A DNA stretch of 55,426 nt. Origin: Sphaerisporangium album (lineage in GTDB: Bacteria; Actinomycetota; Actinomycetes; Streptosporangiales; Streptosporangiaceae). How positions within the stretch are numbered: position 1 is the first letter of the stretch; the number at the start of each line of letters is the position of its first letter. The stretch is from positions 292,809-348,234 of the forward strand of contig NZ_QOIL01000007.1 of NCBI RefSeq assembly GCF_003323745.1, read 5' to 3'. Below are positions 53,217 to 55,426 of the stretch, piece after piece. A model generated the notes under the pieces. The model did no database searches and was not told the DNA's origin. It saw only the letters and a program-made list of their open reading frames with translations. Position numbers and translations under genes: made by a program.

Positions 53217-54328
53217 GGCAGCGTCTGGACTTCGACGCTCAGGACCGCTGGAAGATCCCGGACGATGGGCGCCCAGTTGTTCCCGGCATCGGCCGAGGCG
53301 TACACCTGTCCACCGGTGGTGCCGAAGTAGACGCCGCACGGATCGAGCGCGTCGACGGCCATCGCATCCCGCAACACGTTGACGTAGCAGTCGCTTTGCG
53401 GCAGGCCCTGGGTGAGCGCCTCCCATTCGTTTCCGCCCGTCCGGCTGCGGTACACGCGCAGCTTTCCCTCAGGCGGGTAGTGCTCGGCATCGCTCTTGAT
53501 CGGGACGACATAGACGGTGTCCGGCTCGTGCGCGTGCACCGCGATCGGGAAGCCGAAATCCGACGGCAGGTCGCCACTGACCTCGTGCCACGACTCGCCG
53601 CCGTCGTCACTGCGCATGACGTCCCAGTGCTTCTGCATGAACAGCACGCCGGGACGTGACGGGTGCATCGCGATGCGGTGCACGCAGTGGCCGACCTCGG
53701 CATCCGGATCGGGAATGCCGTCGGATCGCAGGCCCCGGTTGACCGGCCGCCAGGTCTTGCCGGCGTCGTCGGTCCGGAACACGCCCGCCGCCGAGATCGC
53801 GACGAAGATCCGCTCGGGATCGTGCGGATCCACGACGATCGTGTGCAGGCACATGCCACCGGCTCCCGGCTGCCAGGAAGGCCCCGAACCGTGACCACGA
53901 AGCCCGGACAGCTCCAGCCAGGTCCGTCCTCCGTCGGCCGAGCGGAACAGCGCGGCGTCCTCCACCCCGGCGTACACCAGGTCCGGATCGGTCAGTGACG
54001 GCTCCAGGTGCCAGACACGGGCGAACTCCCAGGGATGCGGCGTGCCGTCGTACCACTGATGAGTGCCGGGGACGCCGTCGTACTCGAACCGGTTGCCCAC
54101 CGGTGCCCACGTCCTGCCGCCGTCGTCGGAACGCTGGATCACCTGTCCGAACCAGCCGCCGGACTGCGACGCGTACAGCCGCGACGGATCGGCGGGAGAC
54201 CCGGCCAGATGGTAGATCTCCCAGCCGCCGAAATGAGGGCCGCTGACGTCCCACTGCTCGCGCTTGCCGTCCGCCGTCAGAATGAACGCGCCCTTGCGCG
54301 TGCCGACCAGTACCCGTACCCCAGTCAA
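53213..54328 (-). CDS. BNR/Asp-box beta-propeller (sialidase-like) protein
   Basis: A 371-residue soluble beta-propeller. Asp boxes of the form SxDGGxTW recur: [32 protein letters not shown] and SADAGNNW, five in all at 50-80 residue spacing. This matches exo-sialidase-like or sortilin-type propellers annotated as glycosyl hydrolases, but the sialidase catalytic residues are not evident. No signal peptide. It overlaps the MoaD-like gene by ATGA. The pair recurs in soil bacteria; function not known to me. Confidence 0.82.
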   Translation of the reverse strand: MTGVRVLVGTRKGAFILTADGKREQWDVSGPHFGGWEIYHLAGSPADPSRLYASQSGGWFGQVIQRSDDGGRTWAPVGNRFEYDGVPGTHQWYDGTPHPWEFARVWHLEPSLTDPDLVYAGVEDAALFRSADGGRTWLELSGLRGHGSGPSWQPGAGGMCLHTIVVDPHDPERIFVAISAAGVFRTDDAGKTWRPVNRGLRSDGIPDPDAEVGHCVHRIAMHPSRPGVLFMQKHWDVMRSDDGGESWHEVSGDLPSDFGFPIAVHAHEPDTVYVVPIKSDAEHYPPEGKLRVYRSRTGGNEWEALTQGLPQSDCYVNVLRDAMAVDALDPCGVYFGTTGGQVYASADAGNNWAPIVRDLPAVLSVEVQTLP

Positions 54329-54806
54329 AGATGCCCCTTTCCCGCCTTCGCGCCCGTCTTCGCAGACACGAGGGCCGTACTGCCGTTCACTCGGGCGGGT
54401 CGGCCGCCGCTGCTCCGCACCTCACGTATCCCCGGCTCCGGTCCGGAGAACCGCCCATACCCAGCGCGCCAACGCTACGACACCCGACCGACAAAAACTC
54501 GTCACCCGCTTCGGCGACGGCGGATTCGCCTCGCCGTCGCGGACCCTGCGCGCTTCGTCGCACGACTTTCTGCGATCCAGTCAATACTGGGCGTGTTCAC
54601 TCCGGTACGAAAGGTCAAGAACGATGGTCGTGACATCACGAAGGACGCATCCTGAGCCCGCCGTCGGCCCGGAGCTAACGTCCCTACCTGACGGCAAGCC
54701 CGAGTCTCCCGCCGCTACTTCGGAAGCCCCGCCGACGGGCGGGGCCATCGTTGCGAGCGGTGAGCGGCAAGACGTCCACGCGGTCCCCGCCAGGAGGGCT
54801 CATAGC
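54329..54806. other. 478-base region before Uma2 gene
   Basis: Spacer between the divergent BNR gene and the Uma2 pseudogene. No coding sequence, RNA or clear repeat is supported. A good ribosome site (AGGAGGG, 54792-54798) ends it. Composition is a little less GC-rich around 54480-54640. Confidence 0.45.
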
Positions 54807-55320
54807 ATGTTCGCGCCGACGCCCGAGACCGCGCACGAACCGCTGCCGAGCACTCCGCGAGAGCTCTTCGATGCGCTGCCGCCCCTTCCCCTCCGCACCG
54901 AGATCATCAACGGGAGAATGATCGTGAGCCCGATGGGCACCCCCGAGCACGCCGATGCCGCGATGAGCCTCTACCGGGCGCTACTGGCGGTCATCGTCCC
55001 CCATGGGTGGCGCGCGTACACCGGCAACGTGGACGTGTGCATCGACGGGCCCCGTGACCCGATCGTCCCGGACTTCGTGCTCGCGCCCGTGGACTGCCCA
55101 CGCTGGGGTGATAGGGAGTTGCTGTCGTCAGGGTTGCTCATGGTGGCGGAGGTCGTATCGCCTAGCAGTGTTCGTGAGGACCGAGAGGACAAGCCGGACA
55201 TCTAGGCGCGCGGGGGTGTGCCCGTGCTGCTGGTGATCGATCCTGAGGATGCGCTGGCCTCGGTGACCGTCCTCAGCGACCCCGAAAACGGCGTCTACCG
55301 AGCCCATTTCACCGTGATGC
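54807..55320 (+). pseudogene. Uma2-family nuclease gene, broken
   Basis: A member of the Uma2/DUF820 PD-(D/E)XK nuclease-like family: TPRELFDALPPLPLRTEIINGRMIVSPMGTPEHADAA, then VPDFVLAPVD, VAEVVSPSSVREDREDKPDI. The reading frame stops at TAG (55203-55205), where family members have Tyr (IYARGG). After this codon the frame continues as ARGGVPVLLVIDPEDALASVTVLSDPENGVYRAHFTVML, the expected rest of the domain. It then runs into unrelated DNA near 55321. A single C-to-G change explains the stop. The ATG has AGGAGGG at 54792-54798. Almost certainly non-functional, unless TAG is read through. Confidence 0.8.
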
Positions 55321-55426
55321 TGCAGGTCACAGGGTGGCGACAGATCCGTTGTCTTGATCGAGAAGTAAAGAAGCCTCTGGTAGAAGGGTTGTCGACCAAG
55401 ATCAACCATCACCAGAGGCTCGCATG
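55321..55426 (+). mobile_element. Probable left end of insertion sequence (partial)
   Basis: Where the Uma2 homology stops, lower-GC sequence begins and leads to an ATG at 55424-55426, the last codon of the window, which may be a transposase start. Just before it a 10-bp stem (AGCCTCTGGT 55372-55381 with ACCAGAGGCT 55411-55420) encloses an inner GGTTG/CAACC pair, a structure often seen at IS ends. The family cannot be named from 106 bases. Confidence 0.45.

Overview
The window is very GC-rich DNA with dense, often overlapping genes and frequent GTG starts. With its gene content (nitrate-sensor-type kinase, SpdB-like membrane protein, ArsR/DUF5937-type regulator, PAC2 protein, bacterial terpene cyclase) this points to a filamentous actinomycete, most likely Streptosporangiales (Nonomuraea/Actinomadura/Streptosporangium type). 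That placement is inferred from style and content, not from a marker gene. All functional calls rest on reading motifs by eye, without a database search.

Layout. 25-4113: a four-gene, translationally coupled glycoside-catabolism operon (secreted GH30 enzyme, Gfo/Idh oxidoreductase, DUF6807 protein, cupin). 4150-6777: a stress-type block with a candidate sigma-B-like promoter, a phosphoribosyltransferase/erythromycin-esterase fusion and a DUF2267 protein. 6818-11266: an MFS transporter, a copper pair (CopC with an N-terminal histidine after signal cleavage, then CopD), and a membrane protein carrying two D-x3-H-x(11-13)-H motifs that resemble the metal site of PmoC/AmoC. 11383-14879: an unusual S15-peptidase/ABC-ATPase fusion with its permease. 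15108-23600: SpdB-like membrane protein, strong terminator, small conserved protein, STAND ATPase, class I terpene cyclase, ankyrin protein, PAC2 protein, a second Gfo/Idh enzyme and a tyrosine phosphatase. 24057-31292: a complete ECF importer (A-A', S, T), a 15-codon micro-ORF, an amidohydrolase, an orphan CvnA-like kinase and a HAD hydrolase.

31721-46808 is one tightly overlapping 12-gene operon that looks like an uncharacterised natural-product pathway: a papain/BtrH-like protein, a large FkbH with an extra N-terminal winged-helix (PqqD-like) domain, an exporter, a UDP-glucuronate-decarboxylase-like SDR, a family-2 glycosyltransferase, a ThDP enzyme whose usual catalytic Glu reads Gln, an AMP-forming ligase, an O-carbamoyltransferase, an R2-like diiron protein, an aldehyde-dehydrogenase homologue, a repeat-tailed unknown and a ketosynthase. 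No acyl-carrier protein or modular PKS/NRPS is visible. It is followed by a SEFIR-CHAT protein (possible defence/death effector) in which the expected CHAT cysteine is tyrosine.

48620-52736 holds the most striking candidate system. A 22-residue peptide gene with an excellent ribosome binding site lies upstream of a PaaK-like adenylating enzyme and a presenilin-like GxGD intramembrane aspartyl protease (YD and GLGD motifs). An ArsR/DUF5937 regulator is divergent, and the shared spacer contains several palindromes. I suggest a peptide maturation/signalling module. The window closes with a MoaD-like/BNR-repeat gene pair and a Uma2 nuclease gene broken by an in-frame TAG and, apparently, by an insertion sequence whose left end runs off the window.
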